Shown here one piece after another: positions 1 to 11,033 of a DNA stretch of 64,000 nucleotides (positions are counted from its first letter, which is position 1; every line of letters starts with the position of its first letter). The stretch covers positions 124,001 to 188,000 of the forward strand of contig JAZGUH010000068.1 in assembly GCA_037893225.1 (NCBI GenBank). Reading direction: 5' to 3'. This DNA comes from Hippasteria phrygiana (taxonomy: Eukaryota; Echinodermata; Asteroidea; Valvatida; Goniasteridae). The notes below the pieces were generated by a model. The model was given only the letters and a program-made list of their open reading frames with translations. It did not search any database and had not been told where the DNA came from. The position numbers were made by a program, and so were the translations under genes.

Positions 1-14
1 AAGCCGCCGATAAT

Positions 15-43
15 TGCAACATGTAGCGCCAGATCTAAGCTAT
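15..43. other. Near-invariant box 1 of the monomer (reference copy)
   Basis: This stretch runs from TGCAACATG through GCGCCAGATCT to AAGCTATC and recurs almost unchanged in every monomer. I found only scattered changes: CCGGATCT at 57652, 59503 and 63437; GCTAACC near 56506 and 58357; GCCATCC at 33594; and GATAGTTG or GATGGTTG at the edge. It lies next to the very variable ACTG(A/T/C)ATTT site, so the low variation is local. A protein-binding or nucleosome-positioning role is possible but unproven; shared recent ancestry would also give low variation. Confidence 0.6.
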
Positions 44-78
44 CCATACATGGCAAAATTACTGAATTTGGTTGATAT

Positions 79-94
79 TTCATGCAATTATGAA
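79..94. other. Short dyad TTCAT-6 nt-ATGAA (reference copy)
   Basis: TTCAT at 79-83 and ATGAA at 90-94 are reverse complements around GCAATT. In the alternative haplotype TTTAATGC replaces TTCATGC; the 5 bp arm is then lost, but TAAT-GCA-ATTA forms a shorter, shifted dyad. The arms are too short for a stable hairpin or a terminator. The feature repeats once per monomer, so it could be a protein-recognition palindrome; that is inference. Confidence 0.45.
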
Positions 95-140
95 TGAGTA
101 AAGCAAGTCCATACCCCAGGGAATTTGACATGCATGGAGC

Positions 141-190
141 AATAAATAGACGGTAACATGTACACAGATGTTGGCCGGAAAGAAAATAAA
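141..190 (+). other. Two AATAAA hexamers per monomer, plus strand only (reference copy)
   Basis: AATAAA occurs at 141-146 (in GCAATAAATAG) and 185-190 (in AAAATAAACATTG). The same two positions recur in nearly every monomer; AATAGAC variants lose the second, and GAATAAAGC variants gain a third. I see no AATAAA on the minus strand of the monomer. This is the metazoan polyadenylation hexamer, so plus-strand transcripts would meet a potential signal about every 115 bp and minus-strand transcripts none. No downstream U/GU-rich element was evaluated, so function is not claimed. Confidence 0.4.
163..186. other. Near-invariant box 2 of the monomer (reference copy)
   Basis: The box begins CACAGATG, has the GC-rich core TTGGCCGGAAAG, and ends in an A-run. 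I saw no substitution in the core in any monomer. The nearest changes are just outside: AAATTAAAC near 57343 and 59194, AATAGAC in part of the first 17 kb, and TAC/CAC immediately upstream. The core GTTGGCCGGAAA shares only GTTGG with the mammalian CENP-B box and lacks its TTCG and CGGG elements, so it is not a CENP-B box. It is the best candidate for a conserved binding site in the repeat. Confidence 0.6.
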
Positions 191-1390
191 CATTGCGAGG
201 TTTGAATTTTCTCCACAAGTTTTAACTCTAGGAAGCCGCCGATGGTTGCAACATGTAGCGCCAGATCTAAGCTATCCATACATGTCAAAATTACTGCATT
301 TGGTTGATATTTCATGCAATTATGAATGAGTAAAGCAAGTCATACCCCAGGGAATTTGACATGCATGGAGCAATAAATAGACGGTAATATGCACACAGAT
401 GTTGGCCGGAAAGAAAATAAACATTGCGAGGTTTGAATTTTCTCCACAAGTTTTAACTCTAGGAAGCCGCCGATGATTGCAACATGTAGCGCCAGATCTA
501 AGCTATCCATACATGTCAAAATTACTGTATTTGGTTTATATTTCATGCAATTATGAATGAGTAAAGCAAGTCCATACCCCAGGGAATTTGACAGGCATGG
601 AGCAATAAATAGAAGGTAATATGCACACAGATGTTGGCCGGAAAGAAAATAAACATTGCGAGGTTTGAATTTTCTCCACAAGTGTTAACTCTAAGAAGCC
701 GCCGATAATTGCAACATGTAGCGCCAGATCTAAGCTATCCATACATGTCAAAATTACTGAATTTGGTTGATATTTCATGCAATTATGAATGAGTAAAGCA
801 AGTCCATACCCCAGGGAATTTGACATGCATGGAGCAATAAATAGACGGTAACATGTACACAGATGTTGGCCGGAAAGAAAATAAACATTGCGAGGTTTGA
901 ATTTTCTCCACAAGTTTTAACTCTAGGAAGCCGCCGATAATTGCAACATGTAGCGCCAGATCTAAGCTATCCATACATGGCAAAATTACTGAATTTGGTT
1001 GATATTTCATGCAATTATGAATGAGTAAAGCAAGTCCATACCCCAGGGAATTTGACATGCATGGAGCAATAAATAGACGGTAACATGTACACAGATGTTG
1101 GCCGGAAAGAAAATAAACATTGCGAGGTTTGAATTTTCTCCACAAGTTTTAACTCTAGGAAGCCGCCGATGATTGCAACATGTAGCGCCAGATCTAAGCT
1201 ATCCATACATGTCAAAATTACTGTATTTGGTTGATATTTCATGCAATTATGAATGAGTAGAGCAAGTCATACCCCAGGGAATTTGACAGGCATGGAGCAA
1301 TAAATAGAAGGTAATATGCACACAGATGTTGGCCGGAAAGAAAATAAATATTGCGAGGTTTGAATTTTCTCCACAAGTTTTAACTCTAAG

Positions 1391-1621
1391 AAGCCGCCGA
1401 TAATTGCAACATGTAGCGCCAGATCTAAGCTATCCATACATGTCAAAATTACTGTATTTGGTTGATATTTAATGCAATTATGAATGAGTAGAGCAAGTCA
1501 TACCCCAGGGAATTTGACAGGCATGGAGCAATAAATAGAAGGTAATATGCACACAGATGTTGGCCGGAAAGAAAATAAACATTGCGAGGTTTGAATTTTC
1601 TCCACAAGTGTTAACTCTAAG
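1391..1621. repeat. Representative monomer, 231 bp form
   Basis: This copy has GTCATACC, one C fewer than the 232 bp form. It shows a common linked haplotype: TTTAATGC in place of TTCATGC, GAGTAGAGC in place of GAGTAAAGC, ACAGGCATGG in place of ACATGCATGG, and AGAAGGTAATATGCAC in place of AGACGGTAACATGTAC. TTTAATGC and AGTAGAG travel together in every case I checked, so monomers behave as a few haplotypes rather than as free mixtures of alleles. Loss of the CpG in AGACGG leaves five CpGs in this form. Confidence 0.92.
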
Positions 1622-2200
1622 AAGCCGCCGATAATTGCAACATGTAGCGCCAGATCTAAGCTATCCATACATGTCAAAATTACTGAATTTGGTTGATATT
1701 TCATGCAATTATGAATGAGTAAAGCAAGTCCATACCCCAGGGAATTTGACATGCATGGAGCAATAAATAGACGGTAACATGTACACAGATGTTGGCCGGA
1801 AAGAAAATAAACATTGCGAGGTTTGAATTTTCTCCACAAGTTTTAACTCTAGGAAGCCGCCGATAATTGCAACATGTAGCGCCAGATCTAAGCTATCCAT
1901 ACATGTCAAAATTACTGAATTTGGTTGATATTTCATGCAATTATGAATGAGTAAAGCAAGTCATACCCTAGGGAATTTGACAGGCATGGAGCAATAAATA
2001 GACGGTAATATGTACACAGATGTTGGCCGGAAAGAAAATAAACATTGCGAGGTTTGAATTTTCTCCCCAAGTTTTAACTCTAGGAAGCCGCCGATGATTG
2101 CAACATGTAGCGCCAGATCTAAGCTATCCATACATGTCAAAATTACTGTATTTGGTTGATATTTAATGCAATTATGAATGAGTAGAGCAAGTCATACCCC

Positions 2201-5200
2201 AGGGAATTTGACAGGCATGGAGCAATAAATAGAAGGTAATATGCACACAGATGTTGGCCGGAAAGAAAATAAACATTGCGAGGTTTGAATTTTCTCCACA
2301 AGTGTTAAATCTAAGAAGCCGCCGATAATTGCAACATGTAGCGCCAGATCTAAGCTATCCATACATGTCAAAATTACTGAATTTGGTTTATATTTCATGC
2401 AAATATGAATGAGTAAAGCAAGTCCATACCCCAGGGAATTTGACATGCATGGAGCAATAAATAGAAGGTAATATGCACACAGATGTTGGCCGGAAAGAAA
2501 ATAGACATTGCGAGGTTTGAATTTTCTCCACAAGTGTTAACTCTAAGAAGCCGCCGATAATTGCAACATGTAGCGCCAGATCTAAGCTATCCATACATGT
2601 CAAAATTACTGAATTTGGTTGATATTTCATGCAATTATGAATGAGTAAAGCAAGTCATACCCCAGGGAATTTGACATGCATGGAGCAATAAATAGACGGT
2701 AATATGCACACAGATGTTGGCCGGAAAGAAAATAAACATTGCGAGGTTTGAATTTTCTCCACAAGTTTTAACTCTAGGAAGCCGCCGATGATTGCAACAT
2801 GTAGCGCCAGATCTAAGCTATCCATACATGTCAAAATTACTGTATTTGGTTGATATTTCATGCAATTATGAATGAGTAAAGCAAGTCCATACCCCAGGGA
2901 ATTTGACAGGCATGGAGCAATAAGTAGAAGGTAATATGCACACAGATGTTGGCCGGAAAGAAAATAAACATTGCGAGGTTTGAATTTTCTCCACAAGTTT
3001 TAACTCTAGGAAGCCGCCGATAATTGCAACATGTAGCGCCAGATCTAAGCTATCCATACATGGCAAAATTACTGAATTTGGTTGATATTTCATGCAATTA
3101 TGAATGAGTAAAGCAAGTCCATACCCCAGGGAATTTGACATGCATGGAGCAATAAATAGACGGTAACATGTACACAGATGTTGGCCGGAAAGAAAATAAA
3201 CATTGCGAGGTTTGAATTTTCTCCACAAGTTTTAACTCTAGGAAGCCGCCGATGATTGCAACATGTAGCGCCAGATCTAAGCTATCCATACATGTCAAAA
3301 TTACTGCATTTGGTTGATATTTCATGCAATTATGAATGAGTAAAGCAAGTCATACCCCAGGGAATTTGACATGCATGGAGCAATAAATAGACGGTAACAT
3401 GTACACAGATGTTGGCCGGAAAGAAAATAAACATTGCGAGGTTTGAATTTTCTCCACAAGTTTTAACTCTAGGAAGCCGCCGATGATTGCAACATGTAGC
3501 GCCAGATCTAAGCTATCCATACATGTCAAAATTACTGTATTTGGTTGATATTTAATGCAATTATGAATGAGTAGAGCAAGTCATACCCCAGGGAATTTGA
3601 CAGGCATGGAGCAATAAATAGAAGGTAATATGCACACAGATGTTGGCCGGAAAGAAAATAAACATTGCGAGGTTTGAATTTTCTCCACAAGTTTTAACTC
3701 TAAGAAGCCGCCGATAATTGCAACATGTAGCGCCAGATCTAAGCTATCCATACATGTCAAAATTACTGAATTTGGTTGATATTTCATGCAATTATGAATG
3801 AGTAAAGCAAGTCATACCCTAGGGAATTTGACAGGCATGGAGCAATAAATAGAAGGTAATATGCACACAGATGTTGGCCGGAAAGAAAATAGACATTGCG
3901 AGGTTTGAATTTTCTCCACAAGTGTTAACTCTAAGAAGCCGCCGATAATTGCAACATGTAGCGCCAGATCTAAGCTATCCATACATGTCAAAATTACTGA
4001 ATTTGGTTGATATTTCATGCAATTATGAATGAGTAAAGCAAGTCATACCCCAGGGAATTTGACATGCATGGAGCAATAAATAGACGGTAATATGCACACA
4101 GATGTTGGCCGGAAAGAAAATAAACATTGCGAGGTTTGAATTTTCTCCACAAGTTTTAACTCTAGGAAGCCGCCGATGATTGCAACATGTAGCGCCAGAT
4201 CTAAGCTATCCATACATGTCAAAATTACTGTATTTGGTTTATATTTCATGCAATTATGAATGAGTAAAGCAAGTCCATACCCCAGGGAATTTGACAGGCA
4301 TGGAGCAATAAGTAGAAGGTAATATGCACACAGATGTTGGCCGGAAAGAAAATAAACATTGCGAGGTTTGAATTTTCTCCACAAGTTTTAACTCTAGGAA
4401 GCCGCCGATGATTGCAACATGTAGCGCCAGATCTAAGCTATCCATACATGTCAAAATTACTGAATTTGGTTGATATTTCATGCAATTATGAATGAGTAAA
4501 GCAAGTCATACCCCAGGGAATTTGACATGCATGGAGCAATAAATAGACGGTAATATGCACACAGATGTTGGCCGGAAAGAAAATAAACATTGCGAGGTTT
4601 GAATTTTCTCCACAAGTTTTAACTCTAGGAAGCCGCCGATGATTGCAACATGTAGCGCCAGATCTAAGCTATCCATACATGTCAAAATTACTGTATTTAG
4701 TTGATATTTAATGCAATTATGAATGAGTAGAGCAAGTCATACCCCAGGGAATTTGACAGGCATGGAGCAATAAATAGAAGGTAATATGCACACAGATGTT
4801 GGCCGGAAAGAAAATAAACATTGCGAGGTTTGAATTTTCTCCACAAGTTTTAACTCTAAGAAGCCGCCGATAATTGCAACATGTAGCGCCAGATCTAAGC
4901 TATCCATACATGTCAAAATTACTGAATTTGGTTGATATTTCATGCAATTATGAATGAGTAAAGCAAGTCATACCCTAGGGAATTTGACAGGCATGGAGCA
5001 ATAAATAGAAGGTAATATGCACACAGATGTTGGCCGGAAAGAAAATAAACATTGCGAGGTTTGAATTTTCTCCACAAGTTTTAACTCTAAGAAGCCGCCG
5101 ATGATTGCAACATGTAGCGCCAGATCTAAGCTATCCATACATGTCAAAATTACTGAATTTGGTTGATATTTCATGCAATTATGAATGAGTAAAGCAAGTC

Positions 5201-8200
5201 ATACCCTAGGGAATTTGACAGGCATGGAGCAATAAATAGAAGGTAATATGCACACAGATGTTGGCCGGAAAGAAAATAAACATTGCGAGGTTTGAATTTT
5301 CTCCACAAGTGTTAAATCTAAGAAGCCGCCGATAATTGCAACATGTAGCGCCAGATCTAAGCTATCCATACATGTCAAAATTACTGAATTTGGTTTATAT
5401 TTCATGCAAATATGAATGAGTAAAGCAAGTCCATACCCCAGGGAATTTGACATGCATGGAGCAATAAATAGAAGGTAATATGCACACAGATGTTGGCCGG
5501 AAAGAAAATAGACATTGCGAGGTTTGAATTTTCTCCACAAGTGTTAACTCTAAGAAGCCGCCGATAATTGCAACATGTAGCGCCAGATCTAAGCTATCCA
5601 TACATGTCAAAATTACTGAATTTGGTTGATATTTCATGCAATTATGAATGAGTAAAGCAAGTCATACCCCAGGGAATTTGACATGCATGGAGCAATAAAT
5701 AGACGGTAATATGCACACAGATGTTGGCCGGAAAGAAAATAAACATTGCGAGGTTTGAATTTTCTCCACAAGTTTTAACTCTAGGAAGCCGCCGATGATT
5801 GCAACATGTAGCGCCAGATCTAAGCTATCCATACATGTCAAAATTACTGTATTTGGTTGATATTTCATGCAATTATGAATGAGTAAAGCAAGTCCATACC
5901 CCAGGGAATTTGACAGGCATGGAGCAATAAGTAGAAGGTAATATGCACACAGATGTTGGCCGGAAAGAAAATAAACATTGCGAGGTTTGAATTTTCTCCA
6001 CAAGTTTTAACTCTAGGAAGCCGCCGATAATTGCAACATGTAGCGCCAGATCTAAGCTATCCATACATGGCAAAATTACTGAATTTGGTTGATATTTCAT
6101 GCAATTATGAATGAGTAAAGCAAGTCCATACCCCAGGGAATTTGACATGCATGGAGCAATAAATAGACGGTAACATGTACACAGATGTTGGCCGGAAAGA
6201 AAATAAACATTGCGAGGTTTGAATTTTCTCCACAAGTTTTAACTCTAGGAAGCCGCCGATGATTGCAACATGTAGCGCCAGATCTAAGCTATCCATACAT
6301 GTCAAAATTACTGCATTTGGTTGATATTTCATGCAATTATGAATGAGTAAAGCAAGTCATACCCCAGGGAATTTGACATGCATGGAGCAATAAATAGACG
6401 GTAACATGTACACAGATGTTGGCCGGAAAGAAAATAAACATTGCGAGGTTTGAATTTTCTCCACAAGTTTTAACTCTAGGAAGCCGCCGATGATTGCAAC
6501 ATGTAGCGCCAGATCTAAGCTATCCATACATGTCAAAATTACTGTATTTGGTTGATATTTAATGCAATTATGAATGAGTAGAGCAAGTCATACCCCAGGG
6601 AATTTGACAGGCATGGAGCAATAAATAGAAGGTAATATGCACACAGATGTTGGCCGGAAAGAAAATAAACATTGCGAGGTTTGAATTTTCTCCACAAGTT
6701 TTAACTCTAAGAAGCCGCCGATAATTGCAACATGTAGCGCCAGATCTAAGCTATCCATACATGTCAAAATTACTGAATTTGGTTGATATTTCATGCAATT
6801 ATGAATGAGTAAAGCAAGTCATACCCTAGGGAATTTGACAGGCATGGAGCAATAAATAGAAGGTAATATGCACACAGATGTTGGCCGGAAAGAAAATAGA
6901 CATTGCGAGGTTTGAATTTTCTCCACAAGTGTTAACTCTAAGAAGCCGCCGATAATTGCAACATGTAGCGCCAGATCTAAGCTATCCATACATGTCAAAA
7001 TTACTGAATTTGGTTGATATTTCATGCAATTATGAATGAGTAAAGCAAGTCATACCCCAGGGAATTTGACATGCATGGAGCAATAAATAGACGGTAATAT
7101 GCACACAGATGTTGGCCGGAAAGAAAATAAACATTGCGAGGTTTGAATTTTCTCCACAAGTTTTAACTCTAGGAAGCCGCCGATGATTGCAACATGTAGC
7201 GCCAGATCTAAGCTATCCATACATGTCAAAATTACTGTATTTGGTTTATATTTCATGCAATTATGAATGAGTAAAGCAAGTCCATACCCCAGGGAATTTG
7301 ACAGGCATGGAGCAATAAGTAGAAGGTAATATGCACACAGATGTTGGCCGGAAAGAAAATAAACATTGCGAGGTTTGAATTTTCTCCACAAGTTTTAACT
7401 CTAGGAAGCCGCCGATGATTGCAACATGTAGCGCCAGATCTAAGCTATCCATACATGTCAAAATTACTGAATTTGGTGGATATTTCATGCAATTATGAAT
7501 GAGTAAAGCAAGTCATACCCCAGGGAATTTGACATGCATGGAGCAATAAATAGACGGTAATATGCACACAGATGTTGGCCGGAAAGAAAATAAACATTGC
7601 GAGGTTTGAATTTTCTCCACAAGTTTTAACTCTAGGAAGCCGCCGATGATTGCAACATGTAGCGCCAGATCTAAGCTATCCATACATGTCAAAATTACTG
7701 TATTTAGTATATATTTAATGCAATTATGAATGAGTAGAGCAAGTCATACCCCAGGGAATTTGACAGGCATGGAGCAATAAATAGAAGGTAATATGCACAC
7801 AGATGTTGGCCGGAAAGAAAATAAACATTGCGAGGTTTGAATTTTCTCCACAAGTTTTAACTCTAAGAAGCCGCCTATAATTGCAACATGTAGCGCCAGA
7901 TCTAAGCTATCCATACATGTCAAAATTACTGAATTTGGTTGATATTTCATGCAATTATGAATGAGTAAAGCAAGTCATACCCTAGGGAATTTGACAGGCA
8001 TGGAGCAATAAATAGAAGGTAATATGCACACAGATGTTGGCCGGAAAGAAAATAAACATTGCGAGGTTTGAATTTTCTCCACAAGTTTTAACTCTAAGAA
8101 GCCGCCGATGATTGCAACATGTAGCGCCAGATCTAAGCTATCCATACATGTCAAAATTACTGAATTTGGTTGATATTTCATGCAATTATGAATGAGTAAA

Positions 8201-8317
8201 GCAAGTCATACCCTAGGGAATTTGACAGGCATGGAGCAATAAATAGAAGGTAATATGCACACAGATGTTGGCCGGAAAGAAAATAAACATTGCGAGGTTT
8301 GAATTTTCTCCACAAGT
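2201..8317. repeat. 13-monomer higher-order repeat, 3007 bp, two tandem copies
   Basis: Sequence 2201-5310 matches 5208-8317 at a constant 3007 bp offset (9 x 231 + 4 x 232). Shared rare markers include GTTAAATCT (near 2306 and 5313, once in each repetition of the junction monomer) and ATGCAAAT (2397 and 5404). Identity begins after the C/T difference at 2200/5207 and ends where GTTAAATCT meets TTTTAACTC near 5311/8318. By eye the second copy has four private substitutions: 7478 T>G, 7709-7710 TG>AT and 7876 G>T. The array therefore duplicated recently, probably by unequal exchange. Small differences may have been missed. Confidence 0.88.
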
Positions 8318-9711
8318 TTTAACTCTAGGAAGCCGCCGATAATTGCAACATGTAGCGCCAGATCTAAGCTATCTATACATGGCAAAATTACTGAATTTGG
8401 TTGATATTTCATGCAATTATGAATGAGTAAAGCAAGTCCATACCCCAGGGAATTTGACATGCATGGAGCAATAAATAGACGGTAACATGTACACAGATGT
8501 TGGCCGGAAAGAAAATAAACATTGCGAGGTTTGAATTTTCTCCACAAGTTTTAACTCTAGGAAGCCGCCGATGATTGCAACATGTAGCGCCAGATCTAAG
8601 CTATCCATACATGTCAAAATTACTGTATTTAGTTGATATTTAATGCAATTATGAATGAGTAGAGCAAGTCATACCCCAGGGAATTTGACAGGCATGGAGC
8701 AATAAATAGAAGGTAATATGCACACAGATGTTGGCCGGAAAGAAAATAAACATTGCGAGGTTTGAATTTTCTCCACAAGTTTTAACTCTAAGAAGCCGCC
8801 GATAATTGCAACATGTAGCGCCAGATCTAAGCTATCCATACATGTCAAAATTACTGAATTTGGTTGATATTTCATGCAAATATGAATGAGTAAAGCAAGT
8901 CATACCCTAGGGAATTTGACAGGCATGGAGCAATAAATAGAAGGTAATATGCACACAGATGTTGGCCGGAAAGAAAATAAACATTGCGAGGTTTGAATTT
9001 TCTCCACAAGTTTTAACTCTAGGAAGCCGCCGATAATTGCAACATGTAGCGCCAGATCTAAGCTATCCATACATGGCAAAATTACTGAATTTGGTTGATA
9101 TTTCATGCAATTATGAATGAGTAAAGCAAGTCCATACCCCAGGGAATTTGACATGCATGGAGCAATAAATAGACGGTAACATGTACACAGATGTTGGCCG
9201 GAAAGAAAATAAACATTGCGAGGTTTGAATTTTCTCCACAAGTTTTAACTCTAGGAAGCCGCCGATGATTGCAACATGTAGCGCCAGATCTAAGCTATCC
9301 ATACATGTCAAAATTACTGTATTTAGTTGATATTTAATGCAATTATGAATGAGTAGAGCAAGTCATACCCCAGGGAATTTGACAGGCATGGAGCAATAAA
9401 TAGAAGGTAATATGCACACAGATGTTGGCCGGAAAGAAAATAAACATTGCGAGGTTTGAATTTTCTCCACAAGTTTTAACTCTAAGAAGCCGCCGATAAT
9501 TGCAACATGTAGCGCCAGATCTAAGCTATCCATACATGTCAAAATTACTGAATTTGGTTGATATTTCATGCAATTATGAATGAGTAAAGCAAGTCATACC
9601 CTAGGGAATTTGACAGGCATGGAGCAATAAATAGAAGGTAATATGCACACAGATGTTGGCCGGAAAGAAAATAAACATTGCGAGGTTTGAATTTTCTCCA
9701 CAAGTTTTAAC
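8110..9711. repeat. Trimer higher-order repeat, 694 bp, about 2.3 copies
   Basis: Offset 694 bp (231+231+232) aligns roughly 8110-9017 with 8804-9711. The two repetitions differ at CTATCTAT near 8375, where the next copy has CTATCCAT, and at GCAAATATG near 8880. The CTATCTAT allele recurs only near 12305, at a spacing of about 3931 bp, which ties this segment to the 12.2-14.0 kb region. Confidence 0.75.
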
Positions 9712-11033
9712 TCTAAGAAGCCGCCGATGATTGCAACATGTAGCGCCAGATCTAAGCTATCCATACATGTCAAAATTACTGAATTTGGTTGATATTTCAT
9801 GCAATTATGAATGAGTAAAGCAAGTCATACCCTAGGGAATTTGACAGGCATGGAGCAATAAATAGAAGGTAATATGCACACAGATGTTGGCCGGAAAGAA
9901 AATAGACATTGCGAGGTTTGAATTTTCTCCACAAGTGTTAACTCTAAGAAGCCGCCGATAATTGCAACATGTAGCGCCAGATCTAAGCTATCCATACATG
10001 TCAAAATTACTGAATTTGGTTGATATGTCATGCAATTATGAATGAGTAAAGCAAGTCATACCCCAGGGAATTTGACATGCATGGAGCAATAAATAGACGG
10101 TAATATGCACACAGATGTTGGCCGGAAAGAAAATAAACATTGCGAGGTTTGAATTTTCTCCACAAGTTTTAACTCTAAGAAGCCGCCGATGATTGCAACA
10201 TGTAGCGCCAGATCTAAGCTATCCATACATGTCAAAATTACTGAATTTGGTTGATATTTCATGCAATTATGAATGAGTAAAGCAAGTCATACCCTAGGGA
10301 ATTTGACAGGCATGGAGCAATAAATAGAAGGTAATATGCACACAGATGTTGGCCGGAAAGAAAATAGACATTGCGAGGTTTGAATTTTCTCCACAATTGT
10401 TAACTCTAAGAAGCCGCCGATAATTGCAACATGTAGCGCCAGATCTAAGCTATCCATACATGTCAAAATTACTGAATTTGGTTGATATTTCATGCAATTA
10501 TGAATGAGTAAAGCAAGTCATACCCCAGGGAATTTGACATGCATGGAGCAATAAATAGACGGTAATATGCACACAGATGTTGGCCGGAAAGAAAATAAAC
10601 ATTGCGAGGTTTGAATTTTCTCCACAAGTTTTAACTCTAGGAAGCCGCCGATGATTGCAACATGTAGCGCCAGATCTAAGCTATCCATACATGTCAAAAT
10701 TACTGTATTTGGTTTATATTTCATGCAATTATGAATGAGTAAAGCAAGTCCATACCCCAGGGAATTTGACAGGCATGGAGCAATAAGTAGAAGGTAATAT
10801 GCACACAGATGTTGGCCGGAAAGAAAATAAACATTGCGAGGTTTGAATTTTCTCCACAAGTTTTAACTCTAGGAAGCCGCCGATGATTGCAACATGTAGC
10901 GCCAGATCTAAGCTATCCATACATGTCAAAATTACTGAATTTGGTTGATATTTCATGCAATTATGAATGAGTAAAGCAAGTCATACCCCAGGGAATTTGA
11001 CATGCATGGAGCAATAAATAGACGGTAATATGC
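9712..11033. repeat. Satellite mosaic linking the 694 bp and 2082 bp blocks
   Basis: Monomers here align with other blocks at several different spacings. Positions from about 8245 to 10175 match about 12176 to 14106 at 3931 bp (17 monomers), with private changes at 10027 (GATATGTC) and 8880. Positions near 10287-10860 match 11674-12247 at 1387 bp (six monomers). The variant ACAATTGTTAAC near 10394 is private. No single unit explains the segment; it reads as the product of several overlapping exchanges. Confidence 0.65.

Larger units (their letters stand above)
1..232. repeat. Reference monomer, 232 bp form
   Basis: Used here as the coordinate standard for the array. GC is 90/232. CpG dinucleotides start at 5, 8, 27, 151, 176 and 196. 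A BglII site (AGATCT) lies at 31-36. The form is defined by GTCCATACC near 108, an extra C compared with the 231 bp form, and is usually linked to CCAGGG, ACATGCATGG, AGACGG and TAACATGTAC. This copy also carries CATGGC near 49, a variant confined to about the first 17 kb of the window. Confidence 0.95.
1..2200. repeat. Mosaic segment at the left edge, no clear higher-order unit
   Basis: About nine and a half monomers of mixed haplotypes. The monomer at 1 matches the one at 3011, and 233 matches 3243 at its start (both have CTGCATTT), but similarity then breaks off: the next part of 233 has TAATATGCAC where 3243 has TAACATGTAC. The spacing is 3010 bp rather than the 3007 bp of the unit that follows. 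A 694 bp echo links positions near 1498 and 2192. The left edge therefore looks like a recombined relative of the 13-monomer unit. GATGGTTG near 241-248 is a private change. Confidence 0.7.

Noticed and set aside
15..162. Internal sub-repeats (AACATGTA at 18 and 155; GAATTTG at 64 and 121), suggesting an older shorter unit
   Set aside because: The matches are seven or eight bases long at inconsistent offsets (137 and 57 bp) with unrelated flanks, so chance is the simpler explanation.
163..186. CENP-B box in box 2 (GTTGGCCGGAAA)
   Set aside because: The essential TTCG and CGGG parts of the mammalian CENP-B box are absent on both strands; only GTTGG matches.
192..213. tRNA-like B box (GAGGTTTGAATTTTC resembles GGTTCGANNCC)
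   Set aside because: The conserved C and the CC are missing, the flanks do not pair as a T stem, and no A box or cloverleaf is present, so a tRNA or tRNA-derived SINE origin is not supported.
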